Below are positions 26,815 to 38,303 of a DNA stretch of 64,000 nucleotides, piece after piece; positions within the stretch are counted from its first letter, which is position 1; each line of letters starts with the position of its first letter. The notes under the pieces are model-generated. The model was not told the DNA's origin, ran no database searches, and worked only from the letters and a program-made list of their open reading frames with translations. Source of the DNA: Lamellibrachia satsuma (taxonomy: Eukaryota; Annelida; Polychaeta; Sabellida; Siboglinidae); the NCBI GenBank assembly GCA_033239005.1, contig BSQZ01000006.1, positions 12,637,662 through 12,701,661 of the forward strand, in the 5' to 3' direction. The position numbers and the translations under genes were made by a program.

Positions 26815-27117
26815 GTCCTCCATTGGCATTGATGACGGTCCTGCATCTCTGCGCTATGTCATGAACCAAACGGTTAACAGTCATTCTAGAGATCTGCGGA
26901 TGTGGCTGGTTGAGCCGCCTCTGCAGCGCATCCCAAAAGTGCTCGATGGTATTCTGTTCTGGAATGAGAGAGGACTAGAGCATGGTGCGGATGTTGTGGT
27001 GCTGGGGAAGTCCCGCGTGACCTTAGCAGTATCTGGGTGGGCATTGTCTTGCTGCAAAATTGTGTTTCCATGGCGACAAATGGAACCATTTGGATGTGTG
27101 AGCACTTGGTTATTATA
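26815..27117 (-). pseudogene. Tc1-like transposase relic, C-terminal part (block B)
   Basis: The minus strand reads NTIEHFWDALQRRLNQPHPQ, then TVNRLVHDIAQRCRTVINAN. This is the Tc1 C-terminus with the final catalytic-block region (xxxIExxWD). The upstream part continues at 29253-29480 across the inverted-repeat insertion. Confidence 0.85.
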
Positions 27118-29252
27118 GGGAACGTAAGTCTCGTCAGCCCTGGAGTCCACTGGCGACCTCGGCTGTTTTGATGCCTGTGTAAAGAATAGGATTATATTTT
27201 GTTTTTGGGTGTACTCACAGAACTAACACCAAACGATGTAAATTTTCCTGGTTTCAGACCGATGAAAAGATGTTAAAGGTGTGTGAGAAGTTTTATATCT
27301 AAGAATGTTCAGGGTAATTGTTTGAGAGTTATTTACCACTGGATACCATGTATTATTGCCGGCATGAGAAAATTTGTATGAATAGCAAATCTGTTTGCTC
27401 AAAAGAGTCCGTTTGAGGGCATGAGCTTTGTGGGCTTATGTGCATTTAGACACCTTGTTAGGCATCCATATTTTAAGATTGTTCGGCTGATTTCGTACCT
27501 CTAAATGAGCAGTTTTCGCGAAAATCCGTAGAATGTTTTTAATATATGAAGCGAGATCCTATATTTAAATAATTATAACAGGGACAAATAATTGGGAAAT
27601 TACATTTCTGGTTCTTCAACGTTGTCTGACACAGTTGTTCCTTCTGATCAACAAACATTATGATTGGAATAAGTATTGTCTATTTATAAATTCTTATTAT
27701 TGTAGAAACTTTAAGTATTTTACTGTGTCATTATTTACAATAATATTAAAATTGCTACTGAAACATTTGTATTACACGTATTACGAAGCTTCTGTTGTGA
27801 TTGCGTGCGTGTGCGCTCGTGCGCACGCAGCTCGCACTCAATATATCAAGACAGCCCATTCATAAAACACATATATACAATTTATTACAAAGCTGTTGAT
27901 TCATTTAATTAACATGTTAAATCACATAATACTGTGTAAAGAAGAGAGTTGAAGATTGTAATTTTTGATGCATTCTTATTTGTCTTTATATTATATTCAC
28001 AGATGACACAGCACAACAGTATGTCTTGCACCACAAATTATGTCAGTATTTCTGTAAATACATATTAATAATGATTGCTTGAATATTAATGATGCTGCTC
28101 TTCGCTTCCATAATTTCAAGAGCAGATTTTGCTGATTATACTGAAGTATAATTTGGACTTCTCTGAGCAGTTTGATGTTAGTAGAGCCACCATCTCAAAT
28201 ATGCTTCACATTCTTATAATGTATGAACAATATATTAACTATTTGAAAGAAATGTTTCTTGTGGGTTTTTACAATAAAAAAATACAGGTTCAGTTAACTT
28301 CATTGCCAAAATCGAGGATTACTTTGTAAGTGATTGAACATTTAACTGTGGAAGGTATAGTTATTATAATTTACTGTGTACTACCGGGTAGTCAATTGGG
28401 AATGACATTATTGCCGTTTGCAAAACATGTTATACAATGTACAATGAACAGCATTGCAACTATATATTTAATTATTTTCTATCGACTGTCTTTGATGTTG
28501 TAATATACTGTGGACTCTAACAATGGTGGTCTCCATTTGTAACTGTAACCCACCAGATTCAATCACAGCAGAAGCGTCGTAATTCGTGTAATACAAATGT
28601 TTCAGTAGCAAGTTTAATATTATTGCAAATAATGACTCAGTAAAATACTTAAAATTTCTACAATCATAGGAACTTATAGACAATATTTATTATAATCACA
28701 ATGTTTGTTGATCAGAAGGAACAACTGTGTCAGACAACCTTGAAGAGTCAGACATGTAATTTCTCAGTTAATTGTCCCTGAAATAATTATTTTAATATCA
28801 GATCTCGCTTCAGATATTAAAAACATGCTATGGATTATCGCTAAAACTGCTCATTTAGACGTGTGGAATCAGTCGAAAAATCTTAAAATATTTATGCCTA
28901 ACAAGGTGTCTAAATGCACATAAGCCCACAAAGCTCATGACTTCATACGGACTCTTTTGAGGAAAGAAAACATATTTGCTATGCATATAGATTTTGCTGT
29001 GCCGGCAGTGCGCGAGCGATAATATATTGTATCCAGTTGTAAATAACTCTCAAACGAATGCCGTGAAAATTTTTACATATAAACCTTTTTACACACTTGT
29101 AACATATTTTCATTGGTCTGAAACCAGAGAAATTTACACCGTTTGGTGTCAGTTCGGTGAATACACCCAAAGGCAAAATATGATCCCATTCTTTACACCC
29201 GAGGTCGCCATGGACTCAGGAGCTAAAACTAGGTCACGAGACTTACGTTCCC
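27118..29252. mobile_element. 2.1-kb element with ~700-bp inverted-repeat arms
   Basis: Terminus gggaacgtaagtctcgt at 27118; its reverse complement ends at 29252. The left arm (27118-about 27805) and right arm (about 28540-29252) match over their whole length, roughly 85-90% by eye; long shared words include cacagttgttccttctgatc and gagctttgtgggcttatgtg. The centre (about 735 bp) is unique and AT-rich with no recognised gene. Both flanks are TA. It splits the Tc1 relic that is whole in block A. Block C carries the same insertion with the centre deleted. Confidence 0.85.
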
Positions 29253-29480
29253 TATACCGCAGCTCCGTTAAGCCATTTCATTGACCTAGGAAACGGTTTC
29301 GAAAGATGGCTGGTCGTATGTGCTGGTTGATGCCAATGCCTCCCCATATCATCACGCTTTGGCCACCCCACGGGTTCCTCTCCATCACCCACCAATCAGC
29401 ATATGTTTCGTCGACTCGATGCCATACTCTCCTACGGCCGTCCAGGTTGTTACGTAATATCGTCGTTCATCCAAGAACAG
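29253..29480 (-). pseudogene. Tc1-like transposase relic, central part (block B)
   Basis: The minus strand reads GIGINQHIRPAIF and, upstream, the WGGQSVMIWGG and ERNPWGG blocks with a VDETYAD segment. It continues the fragment at 26815-27117. Confidence 0.8.
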
Positions 29481-29869
29481 GACCATAATAATGGCAGAAA
29501 CAATTTCTTTGCTAATTCATTACCATTCAACCCCATTTCGGCGAGTTCCCAGCTCATTCATTCGCATGAAAACAGTGCCTGATGTGTGGTTGAAGTATTT
29601 GTTTGAGTAACGTTGTGTAGTAACAGGCGCATGGCTGAGTACCTTTCATATAAGTCCAATTGGTGTTCAAAGTAAGCAGTAGCCGGGGAAATGTGTAAAT
29701 TCTACGCTATAAAAAAACACATTTAAGCAGCGATCAAAGAAATATTGCGTTTACGTAACGGGTTGAATGTTTAGGTCAATAGTGAAATAGACTGATCTGC
29801 TGTTGTACCACTAAAATATACACCACTGTGGTTTAAGTTACATGCTTCTGGTTCTGTTTTTCGTGGCAG

Positions 29870-30136
29870 ATGAAGGTCATACTGATGTTGCTGATGCTGA
29901 TGGCGCCATTCTGCGAAGGTGTGCAGCCAATAGATCCAGAATGCTTTCATTGCTTACGCAAGTTTTACGAGTGCTACAAACAGAATGGGTGTGCTCATAA
30001 GGCTAACAAGAATTTCAGTGCATCCTGCAAGAGGGACTACGACGAATGCATCAAGTTCTGCAATACTATGCTTAAGCGGTTGAGAACAGATGACTTTCCT
30101 GTCATCAGACACGAAGTGGGGCGAGACAAATGGTAA
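29870..30136 (+). CDS. Secreted seven-cysteine peptide, copy B
   Basis: 88 codons with the start directly after an acceptor (ctgtttttcgtggcag|ATG). Signal peptide about residues 1-17 (MKVILMLLMLMAPFCEG), then PIDPECFHC and seven cysteines in exactly the copy A spacing. Residue 56 is D (E in A and C). The C-terminal tail after DDFPV differs from both other copies (IRHEVGRDKW). The stop overlaps a donor-like sequence (aaatg|gtaagaaac) shared with copy C and found farther downstream in A, so the exon might be spliced on rather than end here. About 69% identical to A and 76/77 identical to C before the tails diverge. The family is unknown to me. The locus is intact, so it is likely a gene rather than a relic. 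Confidence 0.75.
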   Translation: MKVILMLLMLMAPFCEGVQPIDPECFHCLRKFYECYKQNGCAHKANKNFSASCKRDYDECIKFCNTMLKRLRTDDFPVIRHEVGRDKW

Positions 30137-30623
30137 GAAACACGTTCCTGAAATATGTCATCAATAGAGGAAGGCAGTGTTAGTTGAACCACTGACATAG
30201 TTGAGCCACCCATGTCTCCGACGAAACTACAGCAGCAACAGATACGTGATGCCAGCCAGTGTTTGAACACGATTGACGTACAATATGTGCAATTTTCACA
30301 AAGGTCAGAAACTGTGAGTTAAAATATGTTTCTTGATGTTTTTTTTTTATAACTTTTGGTGCTTGTGATTAACGTCTGCTTGTGTGTAAACTATTAGTAT
30401 TATATCAATAAAGCGTGTTCATTTGTCAGTGACGTTTTGTACCCATTGTGTAGATGTTTTGGCCGAGTTGTTATGAAATCTTAGTAGGCCTACTTGAATT
30501 CTTCAAACAGAGCATTTCCCCATTGTGACACAATCTACGCGACACTGACTCAACTTACCCCACACAAAGTGGTAGTTGAGACAGTTTAGTGGTTTAAATT
30601 AGCTATATATAATTATCCATTTA

Positions 30624-30852
<229 letters not shown>

Positions 30853-30932
30853 GTAGGACACAATCATATTCCTAAGTCTAAATTGTTTCCACTCGCATAA
30901 TCTGTGATTATTAGTAGTCAATTTAGACCACG

Positions 30933-31072
<140 letters not shown>

Positions 31073-32172
31073 AATACTTGTGTGCATGGATGCGTGAGTC
31101 AGTAAGTACATTTGTAATGCACTACAGAAAGTGCACACAACCGATTTTATAATTATGAAAAAGTGGATTGTAAGCAGATGATAGACAAGGAGATGATAAA
31201 TAACGTGGATCGAAAGCTCAGTTGGTTGGATAAGACATATTTAACAGATTTAACAAGATTGCCATCCCAAACAACAAGTTCCAGATGGCAAGTGGACAAG
31301 GAAGCCATTGGCTTATCGAGAGTCCAACAATTTTCTCATCTATGTATAGCCCGCCCTTATTAAATATCTGTCAATTCTATTTTTAAACATATTCACACTA
31401 CTAGCATTAATCAAAATCACAATCATTTGGCAGTTTGTTCCATTCATTTATCACCCTCTGTTAGAAAGAGTACTTTCTCATGTCCAACCTACACTGCTCC
31501 TTAACTAATGCTGCTTTGTGTCCTCTGGTTCTACTGCCTTCTTTAAGTTTAACGAACATATTCCTGTCAAGATCCTCATAACCGTTCAATATTTTAAACA
31601 CTTCTATTTGGTCTCCTCTTAGTCTCCTGGTCTCTAGTGTTGTCAAACCACATTATAATAAGCGACTTTCGTAACTAAGTTATCTCAATTCTGGAATCAT
31701 TTTAGTTGCTCTTCGTTGTATTCTTTCTACCTTGTCTATGTCCTTTTTACGATACGGCCTCCATGCTTGAATACAATATTCCAAATGTGGTCTAACTATT
31801 GCTTTGTACAGGGGTATGATTAGCTGTTTCTCCTTATACATGATAGTTCTCCTAATCCCGCATTGCTCTGAAACTTTCATGTCATCACTAAATGTTACTC
31901 CTAAGTCCTTTTCTTGTGTGGTTCTACCTATTACAGCATCCCCCATTTTATATTCTTCGTCCATGTTTCCATGTCCTGTGTGTATACATTTACACTTCCC
32001 AAAAGTTAATAACATTTGCCATTTTTCTGACCATTTAACTAATTTATCTAGATCATCCTGTAAACTTTGTTTATCTGTATCATTAGTAACCTTTCTGAAT
32101 ACTTTTGTGTCATCTGCACATTTGAGCACTTTGCTAGATATGTCATCTTCTAAATCATTTATATATTTATAT

Positions 32173-32205
<33 letters not shown>
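32173..32205. repeat. (TA)n tract at the RT IYIND codons
   Basis: On the minus strand the reading is PILFLI, then IYIYIYIY from the tract, then NDLEDD in the next frame. The tract therefore expanded inside the codons of the conserved IYIND motif. Confidence 0.9.
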
Positions 32206-32213
<8 letters not shown>

Positions 32214-32633
32214 GTATAGGGTCTAATACTGATCCCTGTGGTACCCCACTCAAAACCGATTTCCAATTTGAAATCTCACCATCTACTATTACTCTCTGAC
32301 TTCTGTGTGTAAGCCACTTTTCTATCAGTTGATTACATCATTACCAATACCATGTACTTTTAGTTTAAGTAACAATCTTTGGTGTGGCACTTTATCGAAA
32401 GCTTTCTGAAAATCTAAGTAGACAACATCCACTGGTGACCCATCATCTACCCACTTTGTAATTTCTTCAAAAAACAAGAGATTGGTTGGACATGACCTTG
32501 CTTTTAGGAACCCATGTTGAGATGTAGTTATTAAATTATGTTTTACAAGGAATTTCGTCATGTGGTCTCTAATTAATGTTTCGAGTAATTTACATACAAC
32601 TGATGTTTTTTGGTTGTGATGTAATAACACATA

Positions 32634-32815
32634 ATATGATAATTAGAGATTAATGATAATTAGTTTAAATGGTGTCGCTGGAAGACGGCTCTAAGTCAAG
32701 CGACAGTTATACAAAATAACTTATCGAAAGTATTCAGATATATTGTAATTGTCTTTTTATATATGTTATGTTGTAAAAATAAAGTTACTTACTTACTTAC
32801 TTACTTACTGGTCTG
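32634..32815 (+). mobile_element. Small retroelement 3' end with (TTAC)n tail
   Basis: About 180 bp ending aataaagttacttacttact interrupts the CR1 RT between ENYRPVS and SVVCKLL. The ending is that of a 5'-truncated LINE or a SINE on the plus strand. The family is unknown. Confidence 0.65.
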
Positions 32816-33609
32816 TAATTTTCTGGCTTGTTCCTCGATCCCTTCTAAAATAGTTGCGTAATGTTTGCTTCTTTCCATTCTGAAGGAACTATTCCCTCTT
32901 CTAGTGACACGTTAAACAATTTTGCAAGTGGTGTACTAATTTGCTCAACAATTTCCTTAAGCAGTTTTGGTGGTATCCAATCAACTCCAGGTGATTTATT
33001 ATCTTTCATCTTCTTCATTTTGTTTGCTATCATTTCAGGAGTTACAAATAACTGTCCTAAATGTTGTGATTTATTGCCCTCAAAATTAATAAATGGAACT
33101 GGAAGTGAGCTGATACCTTCTGTGGTAAAAACTTAGCTGAAATACTCATTCAGGACTTCTGCCATTTGAAACCCGTCTGAAAGTATGTTTCCCCTGTTGT
33201 TTTCCAGTGGTCCGACCTTATCTCGAACTTTCTGTTTACTCCTAACAATAGTATACACACTCTTGCTGTTATTTTTTATATTACCTTCCAATTTTTTTCC
33301 AAAGGTTCTTTTAGATTTTCTAATTTCAGTTGTAGCTAGGTTAAGTGCCTCTTTGTAATTTGCATAGTCTTCATCCTTTCTGGTACGCCTATAAACCATC
33401 CACATAGTTTGCTTAAACACTATTTTTCTAATAGCTTCTTTTGACAAATGTTTCTTTCTAGACCGTTTTCCTTGTTTTTTCAAGGGAACAAATTTATCGA
33501 TGATACTCTCAATTTCATATTTTAGAATATTCCAACATTCAATTGCGGTCTTATTCATCAGCATGTTATTCCAATCTAGCTTTGCTAAGTATTTTCTCAT
33601 ATCTTTATA

Positions 33610-34330
33610 GTTACCTTTGTGGAAGTTTCTCCTATACGTTTTTTATTTTTACTTTCTGATTTTCCATTGATGTCAAAATGAATTTGATGGTCACTGTTAC
33701 CCAATTGTTCGTGTATTTTTACATTGTCCACTAATTTTTTTGCGATGATAAAACTATATCTAATACATTTTATTCCCTGGTTGCTTCTAGTACGTGCTGA
33801 GTAAGGAAGCTCTCCTGAAATAAAAATAGAAATTGTTGGTCCTCACCCCCTCTCTAGAGATATCCATTGTATGTGTCCATGGTTAAAATCTCCCATTATG
33901 ATATATTCCCCTTTACTAACTTCCTTTATTACATTTTGTATTTTTGTGTTATTCTCTTCGTTTATGTTTGGACTTCGGTAAACTAATCCAATAGTTATTT
34001 TGCACCAAATAGCTTCATCGTAATCTGCTTCCCTTTCTAATTATATTTCATAAGCCGGAATAGATTCTTTAACATATAAAATAACTCCCCCTCCCCTTCT
34101 TCCTATTCGATCTCTCCTAAACATTACGTATCCTGTCAATCCTAATTCAGCATCTGTTATGTCTGTGTTGGTCCATGATTCGGTAATGCCAATTATGTGA
34201 AGGTCAATATCTTCTACCACAATGTTTCATTCGTTTTTTTATTATTATACTCCTAGCATTTAAACACGCGCATCTATAACCTGCTTCATACATGTCTTCC
34301 GGACATTTTGTTATTGGTTTATCTGTACTA
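33610..34330 (-). pseudogene. CR1-like endonuclease (broken)
   Basis: Minus strand over several frames: CLNARSI, DIDLHIIGITESWTNTDITD, GYVMFRRDRIGRRGGGVILY, VKESIPAYE, IGLVYRSPN, GEYIIMGDFNH, GNSDHQIHFDI. These are the APE blocks including GDFN and SDH. Stops separate several pieces. Confidence 0.8.
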
Positions 34331-34379
34331 GTGGCCTCTTGTCCTGCTTGAGGCATCTCTAAGTAACCCCCCTGCGCTT

Positions 34380-34948
34380 CTAGTTTAAATAGGGTTGACT
34401 ACCAAACATATTCGTTATGCTACCCATGTCACTGTCTACTGCTGCTGTGAGTCCATCCGCAAATACTGCTGCCCCCTTTCCACTTAGATGAAGCCCATCC
34501 TTCATGTACATATGAGCCCTTCCAACAAAACTTCCACACAAATCCACAAAACCCACTTCCTCTTCCTTACATAGCTTCTCGACTAGCATGTTAATTGCCA
34601 TCCCCAGCAATTTCGATATCTATGACCCCTCCTTCCTATTACTGGTAGAATCCCTGACAGTATTACCTGCTCAATCCTCGTATGGTTTAGTGTTCTGACC
34701 AAATTCCTGTATTTCCTAACTATGGCAGTTGTACCCTCCCTCTCTACGTTATTTGTCCCTACGTGTACTAAAACAGATCTAACCTTGCCCGAACCCACGA
34801 TGTTTTCTACCCTCTCAGTTATCGCTTCTATTTTGGCCCCAGGCAAGCAAACTACCACATCATCTCCCTTGTTTAAGACTCTGTCGGTCTTCCTAACTAT
34901 TGAGTCCCCCACAAACACCCTCGCTCTCTTTCTCACCCCCTCTATCAC
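34380..34948 (-). pseudogene. SGNH/GDSL esterase-like domain of CR1 ORF1
   Basis: Two overlapping minus-strand frames. The first has RARVFVGDSIVRKTD (block I, GDS), PGAKIEAITERVE and VLVHVGTNNVEREG (block III, GTNN). The second, after a frameshift near 34600, has GFVDLCGSFVGRA, MYMKDGLHLSGKGAAVFADGL (block V, DGLH). Serine, asparagine, aspartate and histidine of the SGNH set are all visible. Esterase domains are known in ORF1 of CR1-like LINEs. The frameshift makes it a pseudogene. Confidence 0.8.
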
Positions 34949-34984
34949 TGCTTCAGAATAGCTCTTCCGATGGATCCCCTATAT

Positions 34985-35659
34985 ATAACAAGCCACACAA
35001 CGATTGGGCGAATAGCTTTTGCCAAACCACTTTGTTTGTTAGGACGTTTACCGATTTGTTGTTTTTATTCGTAAAAATATGTGTCTTACTAAGGCATTCT
35101 TATTGTTTATCTTACATATTTCCTTGTTGATATGTTAGACCAGTCAATATATCCCATTTAAAGGGCAAACCGTCCACAAATTGCAATAGTAATCATTCTG
35201 ATTGATATATTTTCATTCCAAATATAGTAAAGAATTATATATTATATGATATGTGATGTGACAAGGAAAAAAACAAAGCATCTGATCATTTCCATTTTGA
35301 CCCTACCCACGAAGGACCGGACTCAATGACAGAACAACCATGTATTTTAACAGAAACCATTCAGGTATTGTTGTTAAACCAAATATATTATAAAATGGCC
35401 AATAACGCAAATCCCAAACGCCTTTCTCATAAGCCGCATCCGTTGCTAATAACCAATGTGGCCATACCCAAGCAATCTAAGGCGATTTTGAAAAATCAAA
35501 GTACTGGAACATTGATACCTAATCAATATTGTTGTACACCAACACAAATATGCTTACAAAAAATTCGTCATTTCAAGACGTGCTGGCGGATAACTGTAAA
35601 GTTCATGTGGGAAAACTTCATGCAGATCCCCACGACTTATCATTGCAGTAATCAGATGC
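34985..35659 (+). repeat. Block B continuation after the CR1 insertion
   Basis: Matches 47880-48620 and 49410-49490 of block C closely (ccgatttgttgtttttat, aggcattcttattgtttatc, gtactggaacattgatac-like segment). Block B lacks the (TA)n tract and the unknown ORF relic found in C at 48633-49415. No gene of its own recognised. Confidence 0.75.
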
Positions 35660-36290
35660 TGGAACAGCAGTAGCGATACTATTATCAAATTAACAGAAAG
35701 CAATCTTTTCGTGCAACTGAAACAGCAGTAGCGATAGTATTCTCAAACTCACACTTTCGTGCAAATGGACAGACAGCAGTAACGATAATATTATCAAACT
35801 CACAGAAAACATAATCTTTTCGAGCAGTTGGAACAGCAGTAGCAATAATATTATCGAACTCACATAAAACATAATATTTGTGTGCAACTGAAACAGCAGT
35901 AGCGATAGTATTATAAAACTCACATTTTTGTGCAAATGGACAGAGAGCAGTAACGATAATATTATCAAACTCACAGAAAACATAATATGTTCGTGCAACT
36001 GCAACATCAGTACCGATAATGTTATCAAACTCACAGAAACCATAATCTTTTTTGTGCAACTGGCACAACAATAGCGATAATATCATCAAACTCACAGAAA
36101 ACATTGTCTTTTCGTTCAACTGGAACAGCAGTACCGATAATATCATCAAACTCACAGACAACACAATATTTTTGGGGAAATGGAACAGCAGTAGCGATAA
36201 TATCATCACACTCACAGAAGACATAATCTTTTTCGAGCCAATGGAATAGGAGTAGAATTATATATTATCATACTCACAGGAAACAGATTC
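35660..36290. repeat. 60-bp minisatellite, about 10 units (block B)
   Basis: The unit reads cagcagtaacgataatatta, then tcaaactcacagaaaacata, then atcttttcg plus a variable gcaactggaa part. Since 60 is a multiple of three, two minus-strand frames stay open (repeats of about 20 residues such as SLIILSLLL). I read this as a repeat artefact. Block C has about 7 units. Confidence 0.85.
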
Positions 36291-36299
36291 TTTTTGTGC

Positions 36300-36736
36300 A
36301 AACAATAAACAAACCAATCATGTGAAGATGTTGACGTCGTTATTAAAGTGGTTATCACTGAACTGAATTTTTAATATTGGTACATATGTACAACTCTACA
36401 TTCTATGTATCTATGAAAGAGGTTATCGGCCAATCGTCTCAGAGAAATTAGGTTGAGCTACTGTGCTCTACCATATCTTCATCCAGCATCCTTCAAGGTT
36501 TCCCTTATATGGGTACGTGGCCACTCCCAGATTAAAGACAATGCACGACGATTTTTATTGTTTAACTGATATGCCACTAGTTGGGGGTTTCGTATAATTA
36601 AAGTGTCATTATTATCTGCTTTTTTCGTTCTCCAAATACATTTAAGTTAACATGGTTTAATATGTATTGCTGTAGTATACTAACGGTCAGAAATCGGACA
36701 TACGGAATACTGTAGCCAGTGTGTCCTTTCTTATCA
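36300..36736 (+). repeat. Block B tail shared with block C
   Basis: Matches 49920-50345 in C. In C a frame reads YKVSLIWVRGHTQIKEN, which weakly resembles the RNase H motif WVxGHxGIxGN. It is not supported beyond that. Confidence 0.5.
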
Positions 36737-36826
36737 ACCTGGCTTTAAAAACTTTAAGTAGCTCGACTCTTAGTCGCCTAGTCTCAAGAGTAGTGATGTC
36801 TAGAGCTCTCAACCTATTATTGCATT
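36737..36826 (-). pseudogene. CR1 scrap at the B/C junction
   Basis: About 90 bp match the CR1 tails of A (13025-13105) and C (50905-50995), with ctcaacctattattgcattt at the end. The next bases (gttttacctcacatgtttt) are the start of block C, so this is the duplication breakpoint. Confidence 0.75.
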
Positions 36827-37337
36827 TCATAAGTTTTACCTCACATGTTTTAATTTTTGTTGGCGTAACTCAAATTCCCCTTGAGGATGATATGCACATG
36901 GCGGCATCTGCACGGTGGTGCGTTTTTGTACTCCGGAAAACGGCATTTCATTCGATATTTAAGGTACAGAGTACACTGTGGATATTTGTGGAAACAGTGC
37001 ATACTTAGCTACAGTTGAAAACAATATTTATTTGTCGGCTTCTCGGGAAATTCAAAAAAGAGAAATTACGAAACATAAATGGTATGACAGTATTACTACA
37101 ACAAAATTGGAAACAAATGATGTTCTTCGGACTGTTGTTAACTTTTAAACCTCATCAATTTTTTTTTATTTCTACTTTCCCAGAAATAATAGCAAAAAAG
37201 GTTGAGAAGCACTGTCATACAGGATGCGTGAAGTCAGGTCAATCCATTTAGTCTTTAGGCCTTATACGTGCCAGTTTAAAGTGGAAATGGACATGTTTTT
37301 TTTTTACGAAGATATGATTGGCCACTCGAAGTTACCG

Positions 37338-37479
37338 GTGAGAAGATTAAGTGTCACTGGGTGCACCTACACGAATGATCACGACTGCTGTTCGATCAGT
37401 TCCAAACAGACCACCGAGATATTGGTCGACACTGCTCAGCTCCCCGCGCCAAGAATTCTTACTGCTGTCTTATCGGAAG
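37338..37479 (+). other. Leader-like segment, block C
   Basis: Copy of the 140-bp segment with donor-like GGAAG|GTAATT at 37479/37480. Slightly more diverged in its middle than B. Confidence 0.45.
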
Positions 37480-37979
37480 GTAATTAGTTTAGCAACATTC
37501 TAGCTATTTTATTAGAATCTGACATATACTGATACAATACAGCTCGCTTCTATTCATAATGTTATTACAAATACGACCCTTGTGATGTGTCTGCTCCGGT
37601 TTTCTGCATGAGCGTGTAAATGTGAGAATCACAAAACAATGTCGAGACATGGAGATTGAATACGATGAGAGGCACATTTCTTCGTTGTACAAACACATAT
37701 GTGCAGTTACACTATGGATCAATTAAATGGAGTGATATGTACACTATAGATCATTTGGATACATCTGGAGATGTATGTTGAAAAATAAAATAAACGCTAA
37801 AATGTTTGCTGTTCAAACGTTTTCCACTTTGGTTTCATTTCAGTTGAAAAATATTCAGAGTGTGTCCAATTTATGTGTGTGGCAATTCAAATTGTCAGTG
37901 TATAGTGAACGATTGAGCACCACTTGGGCAGTTTGTATGCTTGACCAATACATCGGTACATTCAGTGTTATGTGCGTCC

Positions 37980-38303
37980 TCCATTGGCATTGATGACGGT
38001 CCTGCATCTCTGCGACAAGTCGTGAACCAAACGGTTAACAGTTATTCTAGGGATGTTGGCACAAGCGTGGAGGATCGCCCTGCGGAGATCTGCGGATGTG
38101 GCTGGTTGAGCCGCCTCTGCAGCGCATCCCAAAAGTGTTCGATGGTATTCTGTTCTGGACTGAGAGAGGACTAGAGCATGGTGCGGATGTTGTGGTGCTG
38201 GAGGAACCTTATCAATGTCTGGGTGGGAATTGTCTTACTGCAAAATTGTGTTTCTATGGCGACAAATGGAACGATTTGGATGTGCAAGCACTTGGTTAAT
38301 ATA
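37980..38303 (-). pseudogene. Tc1-like transposase relic, C-terminal part (block C)
   Basis: Same C-terminal segment as in B, with an extra ~30 bp (gatgttggcacaagcgtgga) present in A but deleted in B. It continues at 45701-45900 beyond the nested insertions. Confidence 0.8.

Larger units (their letters stand above)
31461..33600 (-). pseudogene. CR1-like reverse transcriptase (broken)
   Basis: Minus-strand frames, upstream to downstream: a linker with FQMAEVLNEYFS; KMKDNKSPGVDWIPPKLLKE; VPSEWKEANI; ENYRPVS (then an insertion); SVVCKLLETLI; SQHGFLKARSCPTNLLFFEE; DVVYLDFQKAFDKVPHQRLL; VHGIGN; SVLDPILFLI; (TA)n; LKCADDTKVF; LEYCIQAWRPY; RVERIQRRATKMIPELR (RVER for the seen KVER); and LETRRLRGDQIEVFKILNG. 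Blocks and order are CR1. FADD is CADD here. Confidence 0.85.
31238..34984 (-). mobile_element. CR1-like LINE with esterase ORF1, inserted in block B
   Basis: Block C reads gataagacatataacaagcc without interruption. In block B these bases are split, with 3.7 kb between gacatat (31237) and tataacaagcc (about 34985). The minus-strand order is SGNH esterase-like ORF1, endonuclease, RT, and a 3' end with a short tandem tgttaaat repeat. Many frameshifts are present. The RT is interrupted by a small insertion (32634-32815) and a (TA)n expansion (32173-32205). Confidence 0.9.

Noticed and set aside
35685..36224. 179-codon repeat protein (and the 171-codon version at 49440-49955)
   Set aside because: The frame is open only because the minisatellite unit is 60 bp; hydrophobic 20-residue repeats occur in two frames at once and there is no start context.
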